Below, in pieces: positions 5,028-5,079 of a DNA stretch of 5,079 nt. Made by a program: the position numbers and the translations under genes. Position 1 is the first letter of the stretch. Each line of letters begins with the position of its first letter. Source of the DNA: Bacteroidales bacterium (lineage in GTDB: Bacteria; Bacteroidota; Bacteroidia; Bacteroidales; UBA7960); assembly GCA_007122505.1 (NCBI GenBank), contig SKTQ01000274.1, forward strand, positions 1 to 5,079, in the 5' to 3' direction. The notes under the pieces were generated by a model. It was not told the DNA's origin, did no database searches, and worked only from the letters and a program-made list of their open reading frames with translations.

Positions 5028-5079
5028 ATGTCTGACATTGCAACAAGAGTAAAAGCTATCATTGTTGATAAGCTTGGTG
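5028..5079 (+). CDS. acpP: Acyl carrier protein, N-terminal fragment (gene continues beyond window)
   Basis: Only the first 17 codons are inside the window: MSDIATRVKAIIVDKLG. This matches helix 1 of acyl carrier proteins (compare recalled MSDIAERVKKIIVDKLGV forms). The full protein of about 78 residues would carry the Asp-Ser-Leu phosphopantetheine site outside the window. It is the cytoplasmic carrier of growing acyl chains in type II fatty-acid synthesis. A strong Shine-Dalgarno precedes the start. The position next to divergent purN agrees with the usual Bacteroidota layout, in which fabF and often rnc follow; those genes are not visible here. Confidence 0.9.
   Translation, partial: MSDIATRVKAIIVDKLG

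Overview
The window looks like chromosomal DNA of a Bacteroidota bacterium. The divergent purN / acpP pair is a familiar arrangement in that phylum. Most starts lack a good Shine-Dalgarno, and candidate promoters resemble the Bacteroidota -33 TTTG / -7 TAnnTTTG type. The intergenic DNA carries palindromic and heptamer repeats of a kind I associate with environmental Bacteroidota. The genus cannot be fixed from this sequence alone.

Left part (1-1310, minus strand): a two-gene family 1 encapsulin operon. Transcription runs leftward through a 121-residue encapsulated ferritin-like protein (EncFtn) and then, 10 bp later, the encapsulin shell protein. The left window edge cuts the shell gene about 14 residues before its expected C-terminus. 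The cargo ends in a canonical encapsulin-targeting peptide preceded by a striking His/Asp-rich linker. Together they should make an iron-storing protein nanocompartment: EncFtn oxidises Fe(II) inside the icosahedral shell. Upstream there is a perfect TATATTTG -7 element and an unusually long predicted leader.

Middle part (about 1311-2058): a gene-poor interval filled with repeats. It holds a small GGTTGTC heptamer repeat, nine tandem copies of AGCTGRG, a roughly 106-bp imperfect inverted-repeat element of the TTGCGTGA/TCACGCAA type, and a three-hairpin GCCCT/AGGGC palindrome cluster. A degraded-looking 33-codon reading frame is also present but weakly supported.

Right part (2059-5079): a 684-residue exported lipoprotein with HEXXH plus a downstream Glu, read as an M3-like zinc metallopeptidase (plus strand). 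It converges on purN (minus strand), and a strong shared hairpin between them contains the purN stop codon. purN is divergent from acpP (acyl carrier protein), whose first 17 codons end the window. A 229-bp region with candidate promoters and AACTA/TAGTT inverted repeats separates these two.

The strongest biological story is the encapsulin/EncFtn iron compartment. The system type is already known. The less ordinary points are the His/Asp-rich tail of the cargo and the dense collection of different palindromic repeats next to the operon.
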